Below, piece after piece: positions 1 to 10,270 of a stretch of DNA of 64,000 nt; positions within the stretch are counted from its first letter, which is position 1; each line of letters starts with the position of its first letter. Source of the DNA: Chrysaora quinquecirrha (lineage: Eukaryota; Cnidaria; Scyphozoa; Semaeostomeae; Pelagiidae); the NCBI GenBank assembly GCA_014526335.1, contig JACTAT010000027.1, positions 4,047,694 to 4,111,693 of the forward strand, in the 5' to 3' direction. The notes under the pieces were generated by a model. It ran no database searches and had not been told where the DNA came from. It saw only the letters and a list, made by a program, of their open reading frames with translations. Both the position numbers and the translations under genes were made by a program.

Positions 1-376
1 TTCCGCAACGACAATGACGAAAAGGAACCGGCGTGAAATAGCGGAAACATGTTTGAACGCACCGAAATCTTTTTCGGCTAACGCAACGTCAGATATACTG
101 TACCGGTAAAGTAGACTTGGCGAAGCGGATCGAACGTAACAGTCAGTAAAGTGAAGCAGCATTTGCATTATGCTGTGATTACCAATCAACTACACGAAAC
201 ATCTAGATGGCCTACAGAATTTTCGCTAAAGAGTTCGAGTGAACATCTTCTTTTCGGAACCAAGTCTTGTTTTGATACCTAGGCCTAAACTTTCAATATT
301 TCGTAAATTCACTGTTGCCCTTAGGTTCCCTTAGGTACGGCAGATAAGAAGCCCGACTTTTAGGCCTGACACAAAC

Positions 377-636
377 GATGGAACATTGTTTGTCAAACTT
401 TTGAGATTTGCTTATCAAGCTTTGTTAAAATGTATGGCCACGCCACAAACATTGCTTGGGAAGCAGAAATAAGCAAAATTAGTTGCCCAATGTTTTTGAA
501 AAGTTGAAGAACGCTTTTGGCCTGAAGCGTGCAAAAATTACTAAATGTGCAATGTTTGCAGCGTGGCCAAACGATAGGCCTAAACATCTTGAGAAGCAAA
601 TTTCAAATGTTTCACAAACATTGTTTGATTGTTAGG
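377..636. mobile_element. MITE family 1, copy a
   Basis: The left end (377-419) reads AACATTGTTTGTCAAAC then TTTGAGATTTGCTT. The right end (588-636) is its inverse, with CAAACAATGTTTGTGAAAC on the opposite strand. This gives imperfect terminal inverted repeats of about 40 bp around 180 bp without coding capacity. Related copies are seen near 16167-16345 and 41712-41880. No clear target duplication was identified, so the superfamily is unassigned. Confidence 0.65.
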
Positions 637-806
637 CCAGGGCTATACCGGAGCCTTTATATATATGGTTCAAGCATGTAGATTTTATTTTCACCATTTT
701 AAGAATTGTATATACAACGAAGGATTATTTAAACGAAGATCTTGTAATTTTCCTGACTTCATTGCCTGTGATTTTTGAGAATTCATTAACATCTCACGTT
801 TTTTAG

Positions 807-3800
807 CTTTTGGCCGAGTGGTTTTTTCTATATTCTCACAATCACTCCGATAATTTGGATATTCGATATGGAATCTCTTGGCCTGTTAAAAATTCCTGCA
901 AGCGCACAACATAACAAGGTAGGAACTAGTTTTCATGATGCTACAATCACAGACGAAGCTCTTTTGATACCACTTCTCTTCCTATGTAAACTGAGGGGCA
1001 TTTCACTCATAGAAAAAGTGTACGAGATCCATATTGAAACATAAGGATTCTTACAAGATTCCTTACGAAAACAATAGCGATTCCAACTGAGGGTGTAGGC
1101 ATACGAGATTCCAACGAGTGAATTATCTCCCGTGTAAATTAAGGAACATGTGCCTCCTTCCTCCTCAACAATGTAGGTTTGAAGCTTCTGGCTTAAGACA
1201 TGATCTCGAGTCAATGCGAGAGTATTTCTTCCTAAATTGATGCAGGAGGAGGGATATGATGGAAAATTTGTCCCTGTTTTTTATAGAGAGATTAGCATGC
1301 AAAAACCGTTGCAAAATCGACCACTAAGACAGTGAAGTCTTTGATTCATTGCCTTTTGGCATTGCCTGTTTGTGCTGTTCTGTTCCTAACGGTGAAAATG
1401 ATGTTGAAATCGTGGATTAAGTGCCAGTTTCTTGTGTCTTTGAGGTAGATAAACTTTCGAGACCTCGACCCTCGCAATGGCGCAACGGAGTAAGAGCCTC
1501 GGTCTCGCTAAGCTTCTCACACAACGAATAAGATAGTTCCAACCACCTCTCTACAGCACCTTCACTAACAAAACTAAGCAAGCGTACGACAGGAAATGCA
1601 TAACTAGATCCATTCAAATTTTCTTTTTAGTTTATGAATATGACCAAAGACAACGCTGCAAGACTAATATTCGAACTAGGATTGATTTTTGGCATAATTT
1701 TGGGAAGATGGCTTATGCCGCGCGGTAAATTAACTCGTGACCAACTCTCCGCGTTGTTGTTGGGTTATGTTGGCACTGCTGCAGATATTGTAGGTAAGTA
1801 GCTAGAAGACGTTTAATTTTCTAAAAATTTCGTTGATTTTTAGAACTGTTTTTTGCTGCGCGCGCGTAAATTGACTAAATTGACGCGTGATCAGACCTGG
1901 TTCCATTGCTGTAAGATTTTGGTGTACTGCTGTAAATGTTGTGGGATATACAATTCCTGCCAAAGTCTTGGAACACTTACACTATTTTTACTCTGGTAGC
2001 AGAAAAAAACCCACCCCCCCCCTCAAACAATGTTGATTTTCTAAGGTCTAGAATATCGCAAGAGTACCCGCAATGTTTCTTATAAAAGCTCAGACTGTGC
2101 ATTAGCAGAACAACACTGTTTTAGCATTGCATTTCCTAGTAACATAGTAGAACAACATTGTGGGTAAGGGGTTGATTTTCTGTATTTCCCAGCAAGAAAG
2201 GGCAAAGGAGTCGTATTTTTTTTAAATTACGGGGGTGTTCCAAGGACCTTTGGAAGGCATTGTAGCTATTGGCTATTTGAAGTCTTATTTCTAAAGAAAT
2301 CGACGGTAGCCGCCCTACAAATCTCCAAAAATCATCATAAAGTTGCAACAAGAATCAAACGACGACAGCGACAAAACAGAAATACAAGAAACAACAACAA
2401 AATTTCACATACCTTTATTTAGCGACGTGATGCTCAAAGCTGATGTGTCATCTGTATGAACAAATCAAGGCATGGTGACGTTTTGCATGCAGCGCCAATA
2501 TTAGGCTGCGTTGCAGACTCAACTGGTGTTTTCTTCCAGAAGAGATGAGTTGAGGCTACACCAATATAAGCTTCTGCGAGATTTTCCAGTGAATCGTTTG
2601 ACGCATTGGCCTAACGGGAAAAATGGTAGAAATATAAGAATGGAAAAAAATTCGAAACATCTTGGAACATACTCAAGAAGAGGCTGATTCAAGCTTGAAC
2701 ATACTTTGTATTTGTCATTTCACATTGTATTTAGCACCAGTCGCTAGGACTTCAGCAGTAGGTTAACTAATCGAGACCTCGACTTTAGCTGTGACGCTAC
2801 CGTAGGTGGGTCTCGAACTTCGGATTCCATTAACACGAGAAAAATGGATCGAATCTAAAGTGGATCCGATCTACTTTTGGTACGGACAGGCCTTGCTTTT
2901 ACACACAATTCGTAGATCCGATCCATTTTGGTCCGCGAACCGACTTACTGTTGGATCGCTTTGAAACCATCCAGTCTGGATCCAATCTACTTTTGCATCG
3001 TGTAAAACAGGTGGATCCGATCCAATACTGGCTCTCTTCAAAATTATTATTATAAATTACTATAGAAATATTCGGTAACCACGCATGCGTCAATTACTAG
3101 ACCCAAAAGTGGATCGGATCCGTGCCTCGTGTAAACGGAAGGCCTATCCGTACCAAAACTAGAACTTCTTGATCCGATCCACTTTAGATCCGATCCACTT
3201 TCTCTCGTGTCAACGTAGCCTATCTCTCTGAGCTTCTCACACTACGAGCCAGCTGGGTTAGGACACGACGCTGCTACAGCAACTCAGAAGACTTTCAGAA
3301 GAAGACTCAACTAGTTGTAGTTGTTGTATTCATGTTTTCATTGCATGTCTTTCATTGCTTATGCAGGGAATTTGTAAAGCAGCTTTCTTCTGTTTTGTAG
3401 AACTGAAGATGGAAACTGAAGTCAAAGAATCGGGAAAAGTTCCAATAAAAATGGCCGTGCTCGGAGCATATACATGGGCGATTCTTCAATTCACATTGAT
3501 GACAACAGCAACGCAGAAAGATAAAATCCAAGAACAAAGTGAAGCTCAGGCGAAAGCAACAAGAAAGATTAGTCTCAGTCTGGGGCATTACAATAAGGTA
3601 GGTTTAGGCCAACTTCTCACGAGTTAAGGCTAGATTTACAGCGCTATTTACGCTTACTCCAAGAAGCCTAATTGCAGGGCGGTTGGGGAAATCTTAATCG
3701 AAATCTTAATAAGTGTAAAATCGTAAAGTTCCGTCGTTTTTGTAATCCAAGCCCAGAGTGTCAAGAAAAGTGTTAAGTTCAACTTCCTCCAGACAAAAAT

Positions 3801-6533
3801 ACCAGTAACTGAAATCCTTCCTCATTTAGCAGAGAAAGCCAGGCGTGTTTTGGGCGTGGCAAAAGATTTTCCTTTGTTCTAACTTACCTTCTTCCGGTCA
3901 ATGGCAATGTGTAGACTCGCTACACAAGTCTCTGTTACGCTCCTTAGATCTGATTGGTCGCTAATAACAGAGCCTCATCCTGAGCTGCCCTGAACAACAA
4001 CAACAGCAGCTACAGCGAGTGGGAGGGACTGGTGTAGCCAGTCTAAGGCTATGTGAGCGAACTTGTCTGCCTTTGGAAGCACCAAACGGTAGAATTCGAT
4101 AGAGGATGAAATTTGGACAAAATATTTGCAAAAATTTCAAATCATGAAATCTTCCACCGATAAAATTAATGGTCTTATACAAAATACAGTATTGCCCCAC
4201 CACCAAGAAACTGACTTATAAGAAACTGCAAGCTGTCAGATTGCACAAAATATGCCCATTTGATGAGAAGCCAAGTTTATCAGTGGTGGGGTAATACTGT
4301 AGTGATCTAGATACAGATCTGGTGGCTAATTTCCGATAACTATGAATTTGGCATCAAAAACTCTCTATCTCGAAATTGTTTTTGAGTTGTACAAAACTTC
4401 AAAATTGCGATAAACAGCGGAAACATTTTCGGGCATACTTAAAAGCTTTATTTCGTCTGACACTCCTCAGAGTATGAACGTCAGAAACAGACCGAATCAA
4501 TAAACTAAGGCGGAATTAAAACCCAGATGCGGCTCGAAATGCACCAATCAGAAAGAAAAGCTGAATTGGCATTGTGTTTAAACACCAATCAGCTTTAGGC
4601 GGGACTTTATCTGGAAATTTGAAAAAGTTCAACAATCATTGGAAAGGTCTATTTGAAACTTTGAAATCAGACAATTAAAGGAAATAAAATAACACAAAAT
4701 CTCACTCACCGATATTTTCACTCTTTCTTCTGAAACCAAACACTTCAAAACCAAGATATGCTTTCGTCATTTTGCTCTCGTCACTTGGGGCAACCATTTT
4801 TGCGCCATCCCTGTAGCTTCACAGCAAAACTTCGCTAACAGAGACTAGAGAGGAACGAACGAATCCAACATTCTCAAATCTCAAACGTACAATTCCAAAA
4901 CCCTAGAGAAAATGCGTACATGCTAAATAAGCTCTGAAATAAACATAAACGAATAGATGAAACAGATAAATGCAATATCAATCAACAAGACTTACTATCC
5001 TTTTGTCCTCGTAGCAACAAACGTCGCATATTTTTTGTGTGGGCCTAAGGGCCTAGCCAATTCTTCGACACTTGAAGCTCAAGAGCTTCCTTCACTGCCT
5101 GTCCAGACATGAAGCGTGATGAACTGAGCACAACAAAAAGAAGCACGCTCAACGCTTTTATAGTTACGAGCCCCAAGGGTACTTGAGTACACAGGGTACA
5201 CAAAAACACAATCTACTTGCAGTAAGGTCAAGTTATTCTATAGGTTCAAAAAGTCAAAGTCCAATTTTTAACAACAGCAACAACTACAACATAGTGCAGC
5301 CTGAAAAATGGAAATAAATTTTTGGTATTAAAACTTCACACATTGTGGACTTCACGCTTTTTATTGTTATACAAAAATAAAAGATAGACGTTAACTGAAT
5401 CTGCGAGAAAGCTCAAGCGCTCATTTTTTAGAACTCAAGGCACCAATATGAGGGGGGCTTTGGGATTACACGGGTTACGGGTTTGGCCGATTTCGCCCTC
5501 GGGTTTTTCGAAAAAAACAGTGCGGGTTTTCGGGTCAAGTATATTTAACGGGCAACAGGTTTTGCCATTTTTCTAGCTCGGGTTTCGGGTATTGTAGTAA
5601 AAATGTGCGGTTTTTTAGGTTTTAAACCTCACAAAGGATATCAATGTGTATAAAATTCTTGAAACAGTTGTCGAGACTAAGGTCATCAGGGTTTTCGGGT
5701 TTGTCCAATATTTGATTCGGTTCAACCACGGGTGCAACCAGATTTACGGTATAGGTACTGTATGCTTATAGTTGATGCATGGTTCATGGAGTTTATAAAA
5801 CAAAACCTAGTCTGCAAATTCCACTTCAGCAGACTACTTTAAACGTGTTGCAACTGAGCTCATTGTCTTGTCATTTCAGATTGTTCCAGAGCAGTCGGGC
5901 GGATTGACCAGAAAGGAATCAGAGACACGCATTACAAGGGCCTCGACGATCGCTGAAGGTGGAATACTGTCGACGAACAACAACAAAGAGCTCTCAGCCA
6001 AAGAAAAATACATTGAATCGATAAAACGACAGCGTGCACGGACCATAGACAGCACACAGTTCGGAGGGAGGTATGGCATGACAAGGAAGTCGTCCGGCCT
6101 TTCAAAATCAGGTCTATCAAAAACAGGCCAGATAGAGCGGATGCCGCACAAGAACACAACGTCATTTGACGCTGAAGCGGACAAGAAACAAAAGCGGATG
6201 AGAAAGCTTCATGGAGAACTGTTTCAGATCTTAGTAACGCTTCTCATGCAGGACGGTCCGTTCTTGATCCTTAGGCTCGTGTTGTTGATTGAGTTCAAAG
6301 TCGCAACGGAGATGCATATACTATTCATGGCTAAAAATGCAATGGTATGCACGCTGCTTGTGTATAGACTTTGTATATTGACGTGCAGAGCTGATAGTGA
6401 TGATGCCTTGCAAAAGGAAGAAGCTGCTAGTAAACTGCATAATGTGCAATTAGCAGTTATGGGTGCAAGCATAATGCGTTCAAATGCTTCGAATGCATCG
6501 AGGAAACAAAAAGCCAAGACGTCTTCAAGGTGA
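807..6533 (+). CDS. TMEM26: TMEM26-like multi-pass membrane protein (3' four exons)
   Basis: Four exons splice in frame with GT-AG borders: 807-918, 1631-1793, 3401-3597 and 5880-6533 (stop TGA). The joined product is about 374 residues and matches vertebrate TMEM26 in order. Exon 1 has a WPSGFFYILTITPIIW membrane segment. Exon 2 has GRWLMPRGKLTRDQLS and VGTAADIV. Exon 3 has a YTWAILQF segment. Exon 4 has the hallmark QDGPFLILRLVLLIEFK followed by MAKNAMVCTLLVYRL. A basic, Ser/Thr-rich insert of about 110 residues precedes the QDGPF segment, and the tail is basic. The N-terminal ~70 residues, including the start Met, should lie in exons upstream; I found none in 1-806. TMEM26 has no established biochemical activity. 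Homology rests on recognised motifs and collinearity, not on a search. Confidence 0.9.
1417..1565 (-). mobile_element. tRNA-derived SINE, decayed copy
   Basis: This stretch carries the family landmarks CGAGACCTCGACCCT and AAGCTTCTCACAC in the same order as the clearer minus-strand copies at 15731-15903 and 44420-44541, with many substitutions. It lies in the intron between the first two visible TMEM26 exons. Confidence 0.5.
1852..1955 (+). pseudogene. Decayed intronic duplicate of the second visible TMEM26 exon
   Basis: The intron just after exon 1631-1793 contains CGCGCGTAAATTGAC, then CGTGATCAGAC, TTTTGGTGTACTGCTGTAAA and TGTTGTGGGATA. The order and spacing resemble the exon's own CGCGCGGTAAATTAACTCGTGACCA through GGCACTGCTGCAGATATTGTAGGTA. 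A 9-bp local repeat (TAAATTGAC) and numerous changes break the frame, so it cannot serve as a coding exon. This was judged by eye and needs an alignment. Confidence 0.45.
2727..3291 (-). mobile_element. SINE split by a MITE insertion
   Basis: The SINE 3' half (TTAGCACCAGTCGCTAGGAC through CTCGAACTTCGGATT) occupies about 2727-2827. The rest (CTGAGCTTCTCACACTACGA, then GCCAGCTGGGTTAGG) resumes at about 3222-3291. Together they match the uninterrupted copy at 15731-15903, so the sequence between is a later insertion. Confidence 0.65.
2828..3214. mobile_element. MITE family 2 (GGATCGGATC type) nested in a SINE
   Basis: The ends are inverse: AACACGAGAAAAATGGATCG with CTAAAGTGGATCCGATC and TTTTGGTACGGACAGGCC on the left, and the complementary series ending CTCTCGTGTCAACG on the right. 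The terminal inverted repeat is about 65 bp. The interior is rich in GGATCCGATC-like words. No ORF belongs to it. A diverged relative lies at 61380-61792. Confidence 0.7.
3965..4060 (+). repeat. CAACAA-headed dispersed repeat, short copy
   Basis: AACAACAACAACAGC is followed by GCGAGTGGGAGGGACTGGTG and TAGCCAGTCT. The same layout recurs at 37900-38030, with (CAA)n then GCGAGGGGAGAGACTGGTTT and AGTCAGCCTG. It lies in the last TMEM26 intron. The remainder of that intron (4060-5879) shows only unremarkable AT-rich sequence and GGGTTT-rich stretches around 5450-5740. Confidence 0.45.
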
Positions 6534-6850
6534 AATGCCTGAGCGGTACATTTTGTAAGTAACAGGCAAGCAAGATTATAATCAGTTCAAGAACTTCATC
6601 GCGACTACAGCACAAACTCTATTTTTCCAAAGTATAGTCCAATTAATATTAACTGTCTATGATTGGTCGCGATGACTGAGCGGATGCTACTTTATCGCGG
6701 TACTTTATTGCCTTAATTTAACGTGTAACCTTTTCCCATCCAAACTCGGGAGGGGGGTCGCAACTCCAATATTTTCTATGACGGGATGTGCCACCATTTT
6801 TAGGGTACTGTTTTGCTCTTATTATCCTTAATTCATGAGTTTCACGATAT

Positions 6851-7735
6851 TCAATACAGTGGAAGGATATCATCAGTACAGTGGAGGGATATCATCAGTA
6901 CAGTGGAGGGATATCATCAGTACGGTGAAGGGTTTTCAGTACTTACTAAACTGTACTGATGATATCCCTCCACTGTACTGATGATATCCCTCTACCGTAC
7001 TGATGATATCCCTCCACTGTACTGATGATATCTCCCCCCACTGTACTGATGATATTTCTCTGCTGTACTGATGAAAACCCTCCAGTTTAATGAAGATATC
7101 CTTCCACTGTACTGAATATCCTCCACTTTACTGATGTAATTCCTCCACTGTAATGAAGATATCCATCCACTGTACTGAATATCCTCCACCGTACTGATGA
7201 AAACCCTCCAGAGTAATGAAGATATCCCTCCACCGTACTGATGATATCCCTCCACTGTACTGATGAAAACCCTCCAGTGAAATGAAGATATCCTTCCACT
7301 GTACTGAATATCCTCCACTTTACTGATGATATCTCTCCACTGTAATGAATATCCTCCACTTTACTGATGTAATTCCTCCACTGTAATGAAGATATCCATC
7401 CACTGTACTGAATATCCTCCACTGTGCTGATGAAAACCCTCCAGAATAATGAAGATATCCCTCCACCCTACTGATGATATCCCTCCACTGTACTGATGAA
7501 AACCCTCCAGTGAAATGAAGATATCCTTCCACTGTACTGAATATCCTCCACTTTACTGATGATATCTCTCCACTGTAATGAATATCCTCCACTGTACTGA
7601 TGATATCCATCCACTGTACTGATGATATCCCTCCACCGTACTGATGATATCCCCCCAACGTACTGATGATACCCCTCCACTGTGCTACCCTATGCTGCAC
7701 ACCATCCACTGTACTGCACACCCTCCACTATACTG
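6851..7735. repeat. Inverted satellite arrays (CAGTACAGTGGAGGGATATC unit)
   Basis: From 6851 to about 6945 the unit reads CAGTACAGTGGAGGGATATC in the plus sense. From about 6951 to 7735 the same 20-25-bp unit runs as its reverse complement, GATATCCCTCCACTGTACTG, in dozens of imperfect copies with a higher-order pattern (AGTTTAATGAAGATATCC variants). The junction makes the array a potential giant hairpin. Long ORFs on the minus strand here are repeat translations, not genes. A short plus-sense copy lies at 11974-12048. Confidence 0.9.
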
Positions 7736-7878
7736 TACATACATTACCGGACGTGAATACACAAGAAGGCAATAGCCCGACAGCTTTTTTCTTGCCTGCA
7801 TCTCTTTAGGGAAACCTTTTGTTCCAGTCTTCCTCTATCTCACTCCTGTAAGGACTTCAAATACCGCTAGACTAGAGT

Positions 7879-8121
7879 CCTGTTTACACTACAAAAATCT
7901 AACCCGGGTTAACTTCAACCCGGGTCGAACCCGGGTTAAATTTCTGTAGTGTAAACGCGACTAACCCGGGTTGAACCCGGGTAGAAGTAACCCACATCTG
8001 ATGGTGGGTTACTTTAACCCGGGTTCAACCCGGGTAAGTTGCGTTTACACTACAAAATTTTAACCCGGGTTAACTTCAACCCGGGTCGAACCCGGGTTGA
8101 AATTTCGTAGTGTAAACAGGG
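7879..8121. mobile_element. Palindromic MITE with CCCGGGTT clusters
   Basis: The left end CTGTTTACACTACAAAAATC and the right end GTAGTGTAAACAG are inverse. The interior alternates AACCCGGGTT palindromes and repeats the GTTTACACTACAAAA end internally at about 8042, so the element looks like nested foldback units. No coding capacity. Confidence 0.7.
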
Positions 8122-8889
8122 CTTAGCAGAGCTGGGATCTCTAACCTCACGCATCATGTATCATATTTATATTTTGAATATTGTAGTTTTATATTAGGTT
8201 TGAATTTGTACTTATTTATATGAAATGTAGTGCATACAGAGGGGCATTTCTCTCTTGAAACTAAAAACGATATTTTCACTAAGATTCAAGCATTTTAATG
8301 ATTTTCGTGAAAGAAATTCGATTTCAATGCTATTTTCGAATGCAAAGATGTAGAAGGTCTCTAAGTAAGGAGGAATTGCCTCTCGGTTTTTAAAAGTGTG
8401 TTACTGGTTTTGTTACGTAATTTATTTATTCAGAAATATTGGTTTACAAAATTTACGACTGTGTGCATTTTTTAATTATAAGCGTATTGCAAAGCACTGA
8501 AAAAAAAAACAAAAAAAAAACTCTTCGAGATTGCTTTTTTCTCTTAAGTCTGTTCTAATAGGTACCAAGTAGGTGGTCTTTGGGGGTCTTCAAACCGTAA
8601 AACCGCTCAAAATTTGCTCAAAAACCGTAAATCTGTGCGATATTTACAATGACCAACAAAGATAGCTGGCAAAGCGCAATTATCTATTTCATGTGTTACA
8701 AGACTGAGGGCGTGCAATTTATCGAAGAACAAAACTGCGATGCCCCTTCAGCGAGGCCAAATTAATTTCATGAAAATTAAAAAGCAGTTCTAATGTGAGT
8801 TAAAGCGGGAGTGAGCGTTTTGGTCTCCCTGTGTAGGCTGTCCTCTCTAAGGAAAGTTTTTGAGGCTATGCGCAGGCTAAAAACCCCTG
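8122..8889. other. Intergenic stretch, nothing recognised
   Basis: AT-rich sequence with a poly-A tract at about 8502-8520. I see no ORF, tRNA or inverted repeat that can be supported here. Confidence 0.5.
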
Positions 8890-9014
8890 GCCTGCCTGCA
8901 GACTCAACTGGTTTTACCTCCGACGAGTTGAGTTGAATAGAAATTTGAATGTTCGTGAATTTCAATTCAACTCAATTCGTCGGAGGTAAAAACCAGTTGA
9001 GTCTGCAGGCAGGC
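8890..9014. mobile_element. 125-bp foldback MITE
   Basis: GCCTGCCTGCAGACTCAACT at 8890 and AGTTGAGTCTGCAGGCAGGC ending at 9014 are exact inverses. Pairing continues through ACCTCCGACGA and AATTGAATTGA to a short loop near 8950. A partial relative (GCAGACTCAACTGGTGTTTT) lies at about 2513. Confidence 0.85.
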
Positions 9015-9271
9015 AATAAACCCCCCGAACCAAGTAGAGAAGCTATATATGAGCAATAACACGGCAAGATATTCTGCATGACTTAGCAAAGCTTTTAACG
9101 CTGTTAACTACAGATTTTATGGTTAACAAGAAGAATGAGCGATATTTTGAGTTAATCAGTATCACCAAGGAGCTCAGCACCACAGAATTCTTCAAACCAT
9201 ACAGTTTGGTGACTGATTGCTTTGGAGGTCGGAATAAGTAGGGGTTCAGAATAAGTAGGGGTTCAACCCTA

Positions 9272-9646
9272 CTCTTAGGTGCCTAATTGCCGGGGGTCCC
9301 AATTAGCGGGGGTTGGATTTTCGTTTAAAATTAATTGCCGGGGGTCCCAATTAGCGGGGGTTGGATTGTTTGTTGAAAATTAATTGCCGGGGGTCCCAAT
9401 TAGCGGGGGTTGGATTTTTGTTGAAAATGACTCAAGACTCAGACTCAATTTTTATCTTATTTTGTCCATGCAAGACTGGTATCTATTTATTTTGTGACTG
9501 AATACTCTGATATGAATTTTCAATACGCGTCACTTACGCGAAGTTGAATAATTTAATAAGCGGGGGGTCCTAATAAGAGCGGGGGGGTTGGAAAAATTTT
9601 CAAAAACTAATTAGCGGGGGGGGGACGGCAATTAGGTACCTAAGAG
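9272..9646. mobile_element. TA-flanked MITE with internal tandem repeat (Tc1/mariner-like)
   Basis: The left end CTCTTAGGTGCCTAATTGCC (9272) and right end GGCAATTAGGTACCTAAGAG (ending 9646) are inverted repeats, each flanked by TA (9270-9271, 9647-9648). TA duplications are typical of Tc1/mariner elements. The interior holds three tandem copies of a unit containing GGGGGTCCCAATTAGCGGGG. No transposase ORF, so non-autonomous. Confidence 0.75.
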
Positions 9647-9669
9647 TACTCTCCTCCCCGGTTCCAAAA

Positions 9670-9920
9670 AAGTCTGTGCGTAGGCTACGCAAACCGTCGC
9701 AGACTGCCGGATCGAAATGAAAACCGCTTATTTTTACTTATCATAGTCTGCGACGGTCGCAGATGTCACATTATTATCGCAGACTGCCTGCGATCGGTGA
9801 AAAACAGGGATTTTCATTTGGATTTGGCAGTCTGCGCAGATAGTTTGCGATGGTCTGGGATGGTTTGCGACATATCTTATCTGCGACGGTCTGCGACGAA
9901 GTACAACAAATGAAAACTAG
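9670..9920. repeat. Cluster of inverted GTCTGCGACGG words
   Basis: The motif TCGCAGACTG or its inverse CAGTCTGCGA occurs about eight times in 250 bp (for example near 9690, 9746, 9776, 9826 and 9885), giving several alternative hairpins. It is probably a decayed palindromic MITE, but its ends cannot be fixed. Confidence 0.55.
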
Positions 9921-10270
9921 CCTTGAATATCCATGAAATGAAGTGAAATTAGCAAATGCATAGTACCTATTTCGAACTAGAAATGTCACTTATCTGCAGG
10001 CTTACGTCACTCGCAAAAATTCAGATGACAAAAATTTTAACCGAATTCAGCCAATAAACAACGACAACAGTAAGATGACAGACAGAAAAAGACCAATCAA
10101 AAAGCTCGTCAGAGCTCCTTCCTCATTCCTGACAGCAAATAAATAAAACCAAACAAAGGACACGCCTTTACTTTTCATCAGAACAGAGAAAGCCAAACAC
10201 AAGTCGAGCAAGCAAGGATAGGGCGTGTTGTGAAGTCAAGGAAAATCCGCAAAATCAAATCGCTGCAAAA

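Noticed and set aside
933..1214. 93-codon minus-strand ORF in TMEM26 intron
   Set aside because: No domain, splice context or similarity to anything recognised; length is within chance for the region.
5448..5740. CGGGTTTTCGGGTT-rich stretch, telomere-like
   Set aside because: The words are irregular and do not form TTAGGG or another known telomere repeat.
7320..7721. Minus-strand ORFs of 70-133 codons (ISSVQW repeats)
   Set aside because: Translations of the inverted satellite, with no start context, domain or codon constraint.
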